A stretch of 6,100 bases of DNA from Candidatus Sediminicultor tertius (GCA_003527405.1 DPXH01000081.1:1-6100); one strand, 5' to 3'. Positions 1-5,238 are shown, numbered from the stretch's first letter. Made by a program: numbers and translations. Notes: a model not told the origin generated them from the letters alone.

Positions 1-21
1 ATTAAAAAGCATGAGGAGTGA
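1..21 (+). CDS. Possible 3' end of an upstream gene (last six codons)
   Basis: Frame 1 is open from the window edge and reads IKKHEE before a TGA at 19-21. That stop overlaps the GTG at 18 in a GTGA arrangement, which is typical of coupled genes in an operon. A second frame (2-31) is also open to a TAA, so the choice is not secure. Nothing about function can be said from six residues. Confidence 0.25.
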   Translation: MKKHEE

Positions 22-761
22 AAATAGATAATATGATTGATTCATTAGTTAAAGTTGGCATTATATGTCCTTGTGATGTTGAATATCAGAGCTGTAAAGA
101 GATATTGAAGTTGCATGATGAAATTGAATTTGCAGGCAGATTAATTTCATCGAGAAGAGAAAGGGATGTAGAAGTAATAGCCATCCAAGCAGGTGCAGGG
201 AAAATATGCTGCGCTTCAGCAACTCAATTGATTATTGACAAGTGTGAACCTGACTTTATATTTGATGTCGGCGCTTCCGGGTCTTTATCAGAAGAATTAA
301 GTATTAATGATATTGTTTGTGCTGAATATTCATTTGAATATGATGTCTGCGCAGATGATGATTTAAAGAAAATACCTGATGAGTTAAAGACAAGTACAGT
401 ACTAAATAAAGCTTCTTCTAAGGAAGTACTAAAAGAATTTTCAAATTGGGCTAGGGAAACTATGGGAATTCTAATAAAGGTTGGTAATATTGCCAGCGGG
501 GAAAAGGATGTAAACAATAAAGAGCTTCGTCAAGAGTTAAACCATAAATTAGGTGCAATAGCATGCAATTGGGAAACTTCTTCAATCTTAAAAACAGCAC
601 AACTAAATGGGATAAAAAGCTTTTCTTTCCGGGTGATAACAGATAATGCTGATGAGGAGATGGAGAATAATTTAAATGCAAATTGGAAAAAGGCACTTGA
701 AATTATGTATAAGGCATTAAAAAAATTCATTTTTGAAGGTTGGGTTAATAAAATTAATTAA
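18..761 (+). CDS. Nucleoside phosphorylase-family protein, MTA/SAH nucleosidase-like (diverged)
   Basis: This 247-residue protein has the size and motif order of the PNP_UDP_1 fold, closest by eye to 5'-methylthioadenosine/S-adenosylhomocysteine nucleosidases. These cytoplasmic enzymes cleave the N-glycosidic bond of purine nucleosides in methionine salvage. Visible motifs: an N-terminal beta strand VGIICPCDVE with E22 at the catalytic glutamate position; the glycine-rich QAGAGK (57-62); DVGASGSL (83-90) before a NDIV turn; IASGEK (158-163); and ITDNAD (207-212) with D209 as the general acid. The ribose-binding VEMEG-type motif is altered to CNWET (183-187): E186 is kept, but Asn and Trp replace the usual Glu and Met. 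The start is ambiguous. GTG at 18 overlaps a possible upstream stop but has GAGGAG running into it. ATG at 33 has that GAGGAG about 14 bases upstream and would give 242 residues. Family assignment is firm; the substrate is not. Confidence 0.8.
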   Translation: MKIDNMIDSLVKVGIICPCDVEYQSCKEILKLHDEIEFAGRLISSRRERDVEVIAIQAGAGKICCASATQLIIDKCEPDFIFDVGASGSLSEELSINDIVCAEYSFEYDVCADDDLKKIPDELKTSTVLNKASSKEVLKEFSNWARETMGILIKVGNIASGEKDVNNKELRQELNHKLGAIACNWETSSILKTAQLNGIKSFSFRVITDNADEEMENNLNANWKKALEIMYKALKKFIFEGWVNKIN

Positions 762-848
762 TAGTGAAGGTGTCTAAGGTCAATAATCCGGTAGCTTTTT
801 TTAACTTAATTTCCTGAACCTAAAAACATACCAAAGAAGGAGGCAATA

Positions 849-1328
849 ATGAGAAAATTATTTTATTCAAAATTAATTTGCATCTCCGTAATGTTCTTTT
901 TTATTTTTACCGTTGTTCTGGCTCAGTCTGGACTAAAGATGGAAGATCCGCTATATCAGCAAGGGAAAATATTGGGAAGGAATTTTAATGTTATCTATCA
1001 ATATTTCTCAGAAGAAGAAAATGGGAAGATGGTATTTAACAGAGGTTATCTTTATGAGAAGGTTTACTCAGACAAAAATAAATACATTTCTGAATATGAA
1101 TTATTAAAAAAGGGGTTAGTTAAAGAATACGGAAAACCAATTTTAGATAAACAGGAATGGAAAGATGATGGCTATAAAGGGATGAAAGCTCTATGGGGTC
1201 ATGCAGTTAGTAAAGGTAAATTAACCTTTTTGTCTACCTGGAAGACAGAAAATTTAGACATTGAATTATCTTTATATGGTAAAGATTATCGAATTTATCT
1301 GGAAATCCATACGAAAACTAAAGAATAA
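849..1328 (+). CDS. Small exported protein of unknown function
   Basis: This encodes 159 residues, and I do not recognise a named family. The start is well supported by AGAAGGAGG at 835-843, five bases before the ATG. Residues 1-25 form a signal peptide: basic RK at 2-3, a hydrophobic core rich in Ile, Phe and Val at about 9-24, and VLA before Q26 as a signal peptidase I site. The mature part is hydrophilic and looks globular. It contains a YISEYELLKKGLVKEYGKP helix-turn, then alternating strands around LWGHAV, LTFLSTWKT and IELSLYG, and a charged end. This pattern (helix, YGKP, then W-containing strands) recalls a small alpha/beta domain seen in uncharacterised exported proteins. The likely location is outside the membrane. 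It is followed after about 145 bases by another exported protein gene on the same strand. Confidence 0.75.
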   Translation: MRKLFYSKLICISVMFFFIFTVVLAQSGLKMEDPLYQQGKILGRNFNVIYQYFSEEENGKMVFNRGYLYEKVYSDKNKYISEYELLKKGLVKEYGKPILDKQEWKDDGYKGMKALWGHAVSKGKLTFLSTWKTENLDIELSLYGKDYRIYLEIHTKTKE

Positions 1329-1369
1329 AAAAGGAACAGGGGAAGGTTGTTAATTTTAAGTAATTAGAT

Positions 1370-1401
1370 CACTTATTTGGTATAATTATGTAAGATAAGT
1401 G
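1370..1401. repeat. 7-bp inverted repeat flanking a TATAAT
   Basis: CACTTAT at 1370-1376 is perfectly repeated in inverse as ATAAGTG at 1395-1401, with an 18-base centre containing TATAAT at 1381-1386. I see no good -35 box 16-18 bases upstream of that TATAAT. This could be a regulator site or a weak hairpin in front of the next gene. In AT-rich DNA it could also arise by chance. Confidence 0.3.
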
Positions 1402-1461
1402 GACGTTTCTTTTGTCTTATTTGTATAAATAGAAAGCAGCTTGGGTTCATATTATAATAAT

Positions 1462-1468
1462 AGGGGGG
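1462..1468 (+). promoter_or_regulatory. Ribosome binding site that decides the start of the next gene
   Basis: AGGGGGG lies 2 bases before an ATG at 1471 and 5 bases before a second ATG at 1474. The spacing favours 1474. The frame is also open from a TTG at 1441, but that codon has no Shine-Dalgarno site and would put eleven hydrophilic residues in front of an otherwise normal signal sequence. Confidence 0.6.
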
Positions 1469-1473
1469 TTATG

Positions 1474-1977
1474 ATGAAAAAGTTAATATTTATTTTTGCC
1501 GTGATATTAGTTTTTGCTTTAACCGATATTGTGTCATATACACAGGAAGAAAATTCCTATAAAGAGTTTAAGGAAGTAGAATTTTTTTCTTCCGTAGTGG
1601 TGCGCATTAAAGGGGATAGTGCAAAAGGTTTGGGTCTTTACGAGAATAAAATAAGACCTTATATATTAGATCAGCTTAAGGAGATTTTTTCTCCCAAATT
1701 GAAAAATCCTTACAGTTTGAGAATGATTGTAGAGGACACTTCACTTGCCGACAGGAAAAGGTTTGGCAATCTAACTTTCATGATATGGATTATGGGGAGT
1801 GGTGATTCCATGCCTTATTACGTAGAAGCCAAGGCAGGCAATCAATTGCATAATTTTTGGGAAAGAAAGGTTTTGAAGGAGGGTTTAAGAGAAGAAATTA
1901 CGGAGGAAGCTAAGAAGTTAATCAGAGAATTTATTCAAGAATTAGCGAATAATTTTTTTGCAGCTAGAGAAGGATAA
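1474..1977 (+). CDS. Small exported or membrane-anchored protein of unknown function
   Basis: From ATG 1474 this gives 167 residues; I do not recognise the family. The N-terminus MKK plus a hydrophobic core at residues 4-16 is a signal sequence. There is no clean AxA cleavage site, so it may be cleaved near residues 21-24 or remain as an anchor. The mature part begins hydrophilic (QEENSYKEFKEVEFF) and continues with a strand SSVVVRIKGDS. A LYENKIRPYILDQLKEIF helix follows, then strands around YSLRMIVEDT and LTFMIWIM, and a long C-terminal amphipathic helix rich in Glu and Lys (about 128-163). There is no lipobox and no recognisable catalytic motif. It is on the same strand as its exported neighbours but separated by gaps above 100 bases, so a single operon is not assured. 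Confidence 0.7.
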   Translation: MKKLIFIFAVILVFALTDIVSYTQEENSYKEFKEVEFFSSVVVRIKGDSAKGLGLYENKIRPYILDQLKEIFSPKLKNPYSLRMIVEDTSLADRKRFGNLTFMIWIMGSGDSMPYYVEAKAGNQLHNFWERKVLKEGLREEITEEAKKLIREFIQELANNFFAAREG

Positions 1978-1982
1978 AAAAA

Positions 1983-2030
1983 GATATCAATATGATATCG
2001 AAAAATAAAAGCTTTTATAATTTTTATTTT
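1983..2030 (+). terminator. Weak AT-rich hairpins followed by a T-rich run
   Basis: Just after the stop codon at 1977 there is GATATC-AATAT-GATATC (1983-1999). It is followed by a perfect 14-base palindrome ATAAAAGCTTTTAT (2005-2018) and then a T-rich stretch (2019-2030). The position and T-run fit a transcription terminator. The stems are nearly all A-T, so it would be a poor one. Confidence 0.3.
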
Positions 2031-2032
2031 GT

Positions 2033-2053
2033 GAAATTGTAAAGTCCGACCCT
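2033..2053 (-). repeat. Outward-facing GGGTC tag, probable mobile-element end remnant (left copy)
   Basis: Read on the minus strand from 2052, this begins GGGTCGGACTTTACAATTTC. It resembles a plus-strand sequence at 2291-2313 that begins GGGTCAGGTCTTGCAATATA. The two share GGGTC, then GG, CTT and CAAT in the same order with small gaps. They point away from each other on either side of the truncated nuclease gene. Tags of this general form are familiar next to REP-associated transposases, but I am going by memory of pattern only. Confidence 0.3.
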
Positions 2054-2086
2054 AAAAGAAGCGAAGGATTGTAATAGGAGGAAATC

Positions 2087-2311
2087 ATGACTATCTATTC
2101 TCATTCTCGCCTGGAAAACTTTAAGAACTGTCCTTTAAAATACAAATTTAACTATATCGATAAGATTAAAAGAGAAGAAGAGGGCATCGAGGCTTTTTTA
2201 GGTTCCCGCTTTCATAAGGTAATGGAAAAAATTTATAAAGACCTCCCCTTTAGGAAATACAGCCTGGATGAACTGCTGGAGAAGCATAGAGGGTCAGGTC
2301 TTGCAATATAA
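2087..2311 (+). pseudogene. Truncated PD-(D/E)XK nuclease (RecB/Cas4-like), N-terminal fragment
   Basis: A perfect AGGAGG (2076-2081) and ATG open a 74-residue frame. Its first 50 residues match the start of RecB-family PD-(D/E)XK nucleases of the PDDEXK_1 type. SHSRLENFKNCPLKYKFNYIDKI (5-27) is the classic SxSRLxxFxxCPxKYK entry motif, in which the Cys can be an iron-sulfur ligand in some members. LGSRFHKVMEKIY (38-50) carries the GxxxH first active-site histidine. The family normally runs well past 200 residues. The catalytic Asp, the ExK motif and any C-terminal cysteines are all absent. The reading frame leaves family-like sequence at about residue 68 (HRGSGLAI), exactly where the GGGTCAGGTC tag begins. 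I infer that an element end or deletion junction removed the rest, so the product should have no nuclease activity. Confidence 0.7.
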
Positions 2312-2313
2312 CA
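2291..2313 (+). repeat. Outward-facing GGGTC tag at the nuclease break point (right copy)
   Basis: The stretch begins GGGTCAGGTCTTGCAATATA and contains the last codons and stop of the broken nuclease frame. It is the likely foreign junction that truncated the gene. Its partner lies at 2033-2053 in opposite orientation. No transposase gene remains between or next to the two copies. Confidence 0.35.
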
Positions 2314-2456
2314 AATAAGATAAAACACTTGATAATTGGTAAAGAAAAATTAAAGGAGATAACCAGAAAACTGCACTATAAAACCAAACCAACCTTAAAT
2401 GAAATTTTTATAACAGGAGCTATATATAATATAAGAAAAAGGAAGGCGTTTAAAAG

Positions 2457-2810
2457 ATGAAACATAAAAGAGTTTCCTTAATTGTACTTCTACTATTTTT
2501 TCTTCTTTTAACCGGTTGTTATAATTGGATTTCCAATACAGAATTTACCGGAACGATTTTAAGCGAAAAATATTTTAAATATGAGAACATAGTTGAAATT
2601 AAAACCGATGAAGGTTTTGGAGGAAAGATGGTTAATACAAGATTTCAATTAGCAGTTGAAGGAAAGGGAGGATATGATCCGGATTTATTGAAATCTTTAG
2701 AATTAGTGGGAAAAGAATGTTATATGGAAGTAGGTCCTCACGGTGTAGTTTTAGAATGTATTTTAAGATTAAATGGAGAGGACTTTGAAATCCCAAAAGT
2801 AGAGTTATAA
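2457..2810 (+). CDS. Small lipoprotein of unknown function
   Basis: This 117-residue protein has a clear lipoprotein signal: KHKR, a Leu/Phe-rich core (8-18), then the lipobox LTGC with C21 as the lipidated cysteine. The mature protein of about 97 residues should therefore be tethered to a membrane surface. GGAAGG at 2441-2446 is the ribosome binding site, 10 bases before the ATG. The mature part looks like a compact beta-rich domain: FTGTILSEKYFKYENIVEIKTDEGFGGKMVNTRFQLAVEG and a final strand GVVLECILRL. Two further cysteines (in KECYM and LECIL) are present. I do not recognise the family. A TATAAT at 2425-2430 could be a -10 box, but no matching -35 box is apparent. It is the third gene in this window encoding a small exported product. 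Confidence 0.8.
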   Translation: MKHKRVSLIVLLLFFLLLTGCYNWISNTEFTGTILSEKYFKYENIVEIKTDEGFGGKMVNTRFQLAVEGKGGYDPDLLKSLELVGKECYMEVGPHGVVLECILRLNGEDFEIPKVEL

Positions 2811-3148
2811 AAAAATGGTGCAGGTAAGAAAGGAATGGGGAAAAAAGCAGACACCTATTTTCATGAAGTAAAAATAATTAAAAAGACCGTTTCTTTTGGA
2901 GAGCATGAATTCTAAATGAATTCCGGAGACGATGTACTAGCTCAATAATTCGGACACTTTTCGCGGAAAACCTATAGAACCTGAGGAGTTTCTTAACCAG
3001 ATGGTTGAAACTTTAAATATTAATATATAGGTAGAAGTCCTAGAGGAAGACCTCGTAAAATGGAAAGCTAAACCGGAGAAAAAATAGGATGTGTCTATTT
3101 TCCATAATATGACAATCAATGCAAAAGGAGGACTGACTTTTCAGGCTG
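2811..3148. other. Gap without an intact gene; holds mobile-element debris
   Basis: No complete gene is supported here. The right half contains a decayed transposase C-terminus (separate entry). Around it are two similar stretches: CTATTTTCAT at 2855-2864 and CTATTTTCCAT at 3095-3105, preceded by GACAC and GTGT respectively, which may be remnants of the element's ends. ATGAATTC occurs twice (2905-2912 and 2916-2923) separated by TAA. No terminator for the lipoprotein gene was seen. Confidence 0.5.
2941..3071 (+). pseudogene. Frameshifted C-terminal remnant of a transposase, probably REP-associated/Y1 type
   Basis: From about 2950 one frame reads SDTFRGKPIEPEEFLNQM and on through VETLNI, to a TAG at 3028. 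Shifting by one base, the continuation from 3030 reads GRSPRGRPRKMES before a TAA at 3069. Joined, this resembles the C-terminal tail common in Y1-type REP-associated tyrosine transposases: a GRPLGSEEF-like block, a helix, then a basic GRPRK ending. An in-frame TAG at 2938-2940 and the shift near 3025-3030 show it is dead. The catalytic HUH domain and tyrosine are absent. The assignment rests on remembered family pattern, not a search. Confidence 0.5.
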
Positions 3149-3166
3149 TTTCAGCAAACGCTGAAA
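3149..3166. promoter_or_regulatory. Operator 1: 18-bp palindrome
   Basis: TTTCAGC-AAAC-GCTGAAA, with perfect 7-base arms, is identical to a second copy at 3227-3244. It sits about 33 bp upstream of the -35 box. A direct half-site TTTTCAG at 3138-3144 lies one helical turn upstream. It is the likely upstream binding site for the AbiEi-type protein encoded next, because members of that family repress their own promoter by binding inverted repeats. Confidence 0.7.
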
Positions 3167-3172
3167 AATAAC

Positions 3173-3185
3173 TTTTCAGTGAAAA
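3173..3185. repeat. Third, related 13-bp palindrome TTTTCA-G-TGAAAA
   Basis: It shares the TTTTCAG half-site with operators 1 and 2 but has a one-base centre instead of AAAC plus the flanking GC pairs. It lies between operator 1 and the promoter. It could be a low-affinity accessory site for the same regulator. Confidence 0.4.
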
Positions 3186-3198
3186 TTAAAAGCTGGTC

Positions 3199-3227
3199 TT
3201 GACTTATATTTCATTGTATTATATAAT
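3199..3227 (+). promoter_or_regulatory. Near-consensus housekeeping promoter of the toxin-antitoxin operon
   Basis: TTGACT at 3199-3204, a 17-bp spacer, and TATAAT at 3222-3227 form an almost ideal sigma-70/sigma-A promoter. Transcription should start near 3234, giving a leader of about 30 bases. Operator 2 begins on the last base of the -10 box and covers the start point, so bound repressor would block RNA polymerase. A promoter this strong next to tight operator sites is typical of autorepressed toxin-antitoxin operons. Confidence 0.8.
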
Positions 3228-3244
3228 TTCAGCAAACGCTGAAA
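3227..3244. promoter_or_regulatory. Operator 2: identical 18-bp palindrome over the transcription start
   Basis: This is a second exact copy of TTTCAGCAAACGCTGAAA, 78 bp (centre to centre) downstream of operator 1. It overlaps the last base of the -10 box and the predicted +1. In the transcript it would form a 7-bp hairpin at the extreme 5' end, but the exact duplication upstream argues for a DNA-binding role. Confidence 0.75.
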
Positions 3245-3254
3245 GAGTAATATT

Positions 3255-3260
3255 AGGTGA
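3255..3260 (+). promoter_or_regulatory. Ribosome binding site that fixes the AbiEi-type start at ATG 3265
   Basis: AGGTGA lies four bases before ATG 3265. The frame is open further up to a TTG at 3199, but that TTG is the first half of the -35 box and cannot be in the mRNA made from this promoter. Confidence 0.75.
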
Positions 3261-3264
3261 AACA

Positions 3265-4347
3265 ATGGTTACAGAAAAAGAAATTATTAATAGTATTAAA
3301 AAAAATATACGAAATCTGTTTGAATCTACTGATTTTATTAAAGTAAATAGTATAAAATCAGAAGTTAAAAATCTATTCCCTGACCAGCAGATTCAACCTG
3401 ATTTAATCGTAGAAGTAAAGACTAAAGATAAAAAGAAGTATTTTATCGTTTTTGAAGTTAAATCGGTAGGACAACCACGTTATACAAGAATGGCGGTAAA
3501 TGAACTAAAATATATGGTTAGTAGTAGAAAAAACTATTATGGCGTATTTGCCGTGACCTTTATCTCTAAAGAATCTAAACAAATCTGCAGTGAAAATGGT
3601 GTTGGTTTTATAGACCTTGCCGGGAACTGTCTCTTTAAATTTGATAATGTCTATATAAGCATTGAAGGACGCCCTAATCTCTACCCCAATACCAGGCCAT
3701 TAAAATCAATTTTCTCTACCAAATCCACCCGTGCCTTGAGAGTCTTCCTATGTAATCCAAGAAAGGAATGGTTTGTAAAGGATATTGCAAAGGAGGCAAA
3801 TATAAGTCTCGGACAGGCATCTAATGTTAAGCAACGACTCCTGGAATTCGAATTTATTGAAGAAACGGGTAGTGGGAAGAATTCGAAAATTAAGCTAAAA
3901 AAAGCAGAGTCACTGTTAAGGGAATGGTCTAATAATTACAGCTATCAAAAGAACAAGATAAGAAATTTTTACTCAATGGATGATGTAGAGGTTTTGGAAA
4001 GAAAATTGATCGATTATTTCAAAAAAAACCAAATATCGTATGCATTTACCCTCACATCCGGGGCATCGAGGGTGTCTCCTTTTTTAAGATATAATAGAAT
4101 ATTTACCTATGTAAGCAACAATATTGATCGTATAGTGAAGGATCTAAATTTTAAAGAAGTATCCACAGGCCCGAATGTCTCCTTCCTCGAACCTTACGAC
4201 GAAGGAGTACTCTATTATTTGCAGGAAGTTAATGGTGTAAAAGTTGTTTCCGATATACAGCTGTATCTCGACCTTAAGGGTTATATGAAACGTGGAGAAG
4301 AAGCAGCAGAATTTTTACTTGAAAGAAGGTTAAAAAAACAATGGTAA
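3265..4347 (+). CDS. AbiEi-type antitoxin/autoregulator with an N-terminal PD-(D/E)XK-like domain
   Basis: From ATG 3265 this is a 360-residue, three-part protein. Residues about 10-140 look like a restriction-endonuclease fold. IQPDLIVEV gives P45-D46 and FIVFEVKS gives E64-x-K66, a PD...ExK arrangement; a helix RMAVNELKYM and then GVGFIDLAGNCLF follow. Residues about 153-215 form a winged helix-turn-helix (FVKDIAKEANISLGQASNVKQRLLEFEFIEE), the predicted operator-binding part. Residues about 240-360 match the C-terminal region of AbiEi-family antitoxins: YAFTLTSGASRVSPF, then LEPYDEGVLYY, VVSDIQLYLDL and RGEEAAEFLLERRL. By family knowledge AbiEi neutralises AbiEii without binding it and represses its own operon. 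Whether the nuclease-like domain is catalytic is unknown. The gene's last seven bases overlap the toxin start, so translation is probably coupled. Canonical AbiEi proteins are shorter and lack the first domain. Confidence 0.8.
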   Translation: MVTEKEIINSIKKNIRNLFESTDFIKVNSIKSEVKNLFPDQQIQPDLIVEVKTKDKKKYFIVFEVKSVGQPRYTRMAVNELKYMVSSRKNYYGVFAVTFISKESKQICSENGVGFIDLAGNCLFKFDNVYISIEGRPNLYPNTRPLKSIFSTKSTRALRVFLCNPRKEWFVKDIAKEANISLGQASNVKQRLLEFEFIEETGSGKNSKIKLKKAESLLREWSNNYSYQKNKIRNFYSMDDVEVLERKLIDYFKKNQISYAFTLTSGASRVSPFLRYNRIFTYVSNNIDRIVKDLNFKEVSTGPNVSFLEPYDEGVLYYLQEVNGVKVVSDIQLYLDLKGYMKRGEEAAEFLLERRLKKQW

Positions 4348-5183
4348 TAAGATACGATTATGGCAAAAAAGAAGTTGAGACCTGTTTGTCAGTGCTTGTA
4401 GAACTTATGACTATTCTGGGAGAGTTTCGGGATAACATTGTATTGGTAGGCGGTTGGATTCCATACTTTCTCATGGAAGAAAACCGACATGAACATGTAG
4501 GTAGTCTTGATATCGATATTGCATTAGATTTTCAAAAAATATCCGGTGATACATATAAAACAATTTTACAAATATTAAAAAGCAGAGGTTACGAAAAAGG
4601 AAAACAGCCTTTCATTTTTTATCGAACAATTCCAACTGAAAATAATGGAAATATAACCGTAGAGGTAGATTTACTTACTGGTGAATATGGTGGAACTGGT
4701 AAATCTCATCGCACTCAGTCAATTCAAGATGTCAGAGCAAGGAAAGCAAGAGGTTGTGATTTAGTTTTTAAACAAAATTGCCTTTTAAAAATTTCCGCGA
4801 ATATGCCGGACGGTGCGCTAAATGAGGTAACTGTTAAAATCGCTACCGTTATACCTTTTTTAGTAATGAAGGGAATGTGCATATGGGACCGATATAAGGA
4901 AAAAGATGCTTATGACATTTACTTTACAATTTTACATTATCCGGGCGGCGTTAACGAATTAGTTAAAATCTTTCAACCTTTTAAATCCAATAAACTTGTA
5001 CGTGAAGGTCTTGGTAAAATTAAAGCGAAATTTAAAGATATAGATGCTCCCGGGCCTGTTTGGTTAATAAATTTTGAGGATATTGATGATAAGGAAGAAA
5101 AGGAAAGAGTTAAAAGAGACGCTTATGAAAGAGTCAATGCTTTTTTAGATACCCTTGGGATAGAAGAGTTTAAAGAAAGATAA
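4341..5183 (+). CDS. AbiEii-type nucleotidyltransferase toxin
   Basis: This 280-residue protein belongs to the AbiEii/AbiGii nucleotidyltransferase family, the toxin of type IV toxin-antitoxin and abortive-infection systems. Members transfer nucleotides to a cellular target; tRNA acceptor ends are the target in studied relatives. Motif I is IVLVGGWIPYFL (33-44) with G37-G38. The metal-binding pair is in GSLDIDIALD, D57 and D59. VEVDLL (107-112) supplies the third acidic strand, D110. The family-specific motif IV is FLVMKGMCIWDRYKEKDAYDIYF (173-195), with K177, D183, R184, K186, K188, D189 and D192. All expected active-site residues are present, so it should be active. ATG 4341 lies inside the last codons of the antitoxin gene (ATGGTAA overlap), with AGAAGG at 4324-4329 as its ribosome binding site. 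The frame is intact and stops 28 bases before the probable IS end. No terminator is visible between the two. Confidence 0.85.
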   Translation: MVIRYDYGKKEVETCLSVLVELMTILGEFRDNIVLVGGWIPYFLMEENRHEHVGSLDIDIALDFQKISGDTYKTILQILKSRGYEKGKQPFIFYRTIPTENNGNITVEVDLLTGEYGGTGKSHRTQSIQDVRARKARGCDLVFKQNCLLKISANMPDGALNEVTVKIATVIPFLVMKGMCIWDRYKEKDAYDIYFTILHYPGGVNELVKIFQPFKSNKLVREGLGKIKAKFKDIDAPGPVWLINFEDIDDKEEKERVKRDAYERVNAFLDTLGIEEFKER

Positions 5184-5224
5184 AAGGGTCTAAGACAATA
5201 ATAATAGGGACAGTGTAGATTCAA

Positions 5225-5238
5225 GTTGCTAATGCAAC
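5225..5238. repeat. Small hairpin GTTGC-TAAT-GCAAC over the transposase stop
   Basis: Perfect 5-base arms with a TAAT loop span the TAG stop (complement of 5229-5231) and the last two codons. This places a palindrome at the inner edge of the IS end. It may serve as part of the transposase recognition site or as a weak terminator; nothing more can be read from it. Confidence 0.4.

Noticed and set aside
224..730. Minus-strand open frames across the nucleosidase gene
   Set aside because: They lie wholly opposite a gene with clear family motifs, have low-complexity Ser/Phe/Leu-rich translations and no ribosome binding site.
1441..1473. TTG at 1441 as the start of the second exported protein
   Set aside because: It has no Shine-Dalgarno site and would put eleven hydrophilic residues before the signal sequence. 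AGGGGGG and ATG 1474 fit better.
2905..2923. Tandem ATGAATTC copies separated by TAA
   Set aside because: Only two 8-base copies in AT-rich debris; too short to call a repeat family.
2937..3119. A 60-codon minus-strand open frame
   Set aside because: It is antisense to the transposase remnant, which explains the sequence better on the plus strand. Its translation shows no recognisable motif.
3149..3244. The TTTCAGC palindromes as terminators or a CRISPR-like array
   Set aside because: There are only two exact copies, there is no T-run after either, and the second sits on the -10/+1 region of a strong promoter. This is operator geometry.
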